DNA from: Gnetum montanum
Taxonomy: Eukaryota > Streptophyta > Gnetopsida > Gnetales > Gnetaceae
Direction of reading: 5' to 3'
NCBI GenBank assembly: GCA_015680685.1
Contig: MNCI01013908.1
Location: 916,966 to 978,965, forward strand
Length of the DNA stretch: 62,000 bases
Below the pieces are notes generated by a model. The model did no database searches, was not told where the DNA came from, and saw nothing but the letters and a program-made list of their open reading frames with translations. The first letter of the stretch is position 1; each line of letters begins with the position of its first letter. The translations under genes were made by a program, and so were the position numbers. Positions 61,205 to 62,000 of this stretch are shown one piece after another.

Positions 61205-62000
61205 GTGGCTAAGGCATACACATCATTAAAAGAACATGTCTTAACTATGCCTCACTATACATCACTAGGCTCAACTACTAAGTGCCATGATTTGGCTTAT
61301 TTCTAAGCTACACATGAACTTACTAATCAAAATCCAAGGTAGGAAATCTATCTAAACCCTTGTTCCCATGGGGTGAATCCTACTAAGGAAAACTCTACTA
61401 CTATATGCACATGGAGGTATTTAATACATTTAAAGCCACTTGAAGTGAAAATAAGAATAGTGTTTAGATAAATAGGGATCTTACTTAAAATAAATGTGTA
61501 AAAAGGGTTGAACAATGTAAAAAGGTTAAGGTAGCTCATGAACAATGTTTTATAACATACCTAAATGCTAGCAATATGGCAGTAATTATGGTTTTATAAC
61601 ATACCTAAATGTATAGATCCTTTAAGGTGTGTATTTCTTAACATTGATGGTTTTTTCTTTGAATAGTATTAGCTTATTTGATAGCTTTTATATTTTTTGT
61701 TTTATTGAAACTTGGGAAGATGTTGGTTCCATAGATTTTGTAATTCTTAGATTTATTAAATTTATTACAATAAATTTATTAAATCTATATATAAAATTTA
61801 TTAACTTGGAGCATAAATATAGTAAAGCATTATAGCATAATAAAATTTTGTAAACTTGGAATATATAATTAAATATTATTTATTTAATGAAAATTTAAAT
61901 TTTTCATAGCCACAAAAGGATAGATGTTAAAAATTTCACTAGCTGCATCTTAAAATGGTACACAAAATAACAATTCCAACAACACTTGTTTCATCTCCAA
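61205..62000. other. AT-rich end of window
   Basis: Nothing recognisable. A short repeat TTTTATAACATACCTAAATG occurs at about 61548 and 61591. Confidence 0.5.

Noticed and set aside
1-62000. A wholly new biological system such as a defence or biosynthetic cluster.
   Set aside because: The only supported host genes are urease and one ERF factor, which are unrelated and far apart; everything else with coding signal is retrotransposon-derived.

Overview
This is a window of a seed-plant nuclear genome. It is AT-rich, its two host genes have GT-AG introns, and most of the rest is retrotransposon debris of typical plant types: Ty1/copia, Ty3/gypsy of an Athila-like kind, and RTE-clade LINEs. The species cannot be named from the sequence. 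There is one assembly gap (38231-38309) and one ambiguous base (50819).

Only two host protein genes are well supported. The C-terminal half of a urease gene lies on the + strand (nine exons, 1327-9151; the 5' exons are upstream of the window). An AP2/ERF transcription factor gene lies on the - strand (four exons modelled, 50921-54274). They are unrelated and are separated by about 42 kb of transposable-element and AT-rich sequence.

Layout. 1-777: 3' end and LTR of a copia element in a urease intron. 1327-9151: urease, with a 116-bp tandem duplication and an antisense RTE LINE in its 3.9-kb intron. 9152-11540: downstream sequence with SINE-like and duplicated segments. 11548-12600: antisense copia remnant. 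12627-38860: a 26-kb cluster of Ty3/gypsy elements. Within it, A (+, 12943-16889), B (-, 16890-28251), a shared 961-bp LTR (28252-29212) and D (-, 29213-35128) are one Athila-like family. E (+, 35129 to about 38860) is a different gypsy family. A lies inverted inside the 3' LTR of B, B and D share an LTR in tandem, and D and E are joined head to head inside their gag regions. 39110-50900: AT-rich, mostly unique intergenic DNA with a few short tandem duplications. 50921-54274: ERF gene. 55820-62000: SINE-like heads and two antisense RTE LINE copies.

All retroelement coding regions are decayed, truncated or internally deleted, although several catalytic motifs can still be read. I found no CRISPR array, no rRNA, no intact tRNA gene, and no convincing new enzymatic or defence system. 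The most interesting material is the architecture of the gypsy cluster: modular U3 repeats that differ between LTRs with a conserved downstream part, a coiled-coil-like ORF 3' of integrase, and an LTR split with an exactly full-length 313-bp tail. The intron-rich, Gln/His-rich ERF gene is the other point of interest.
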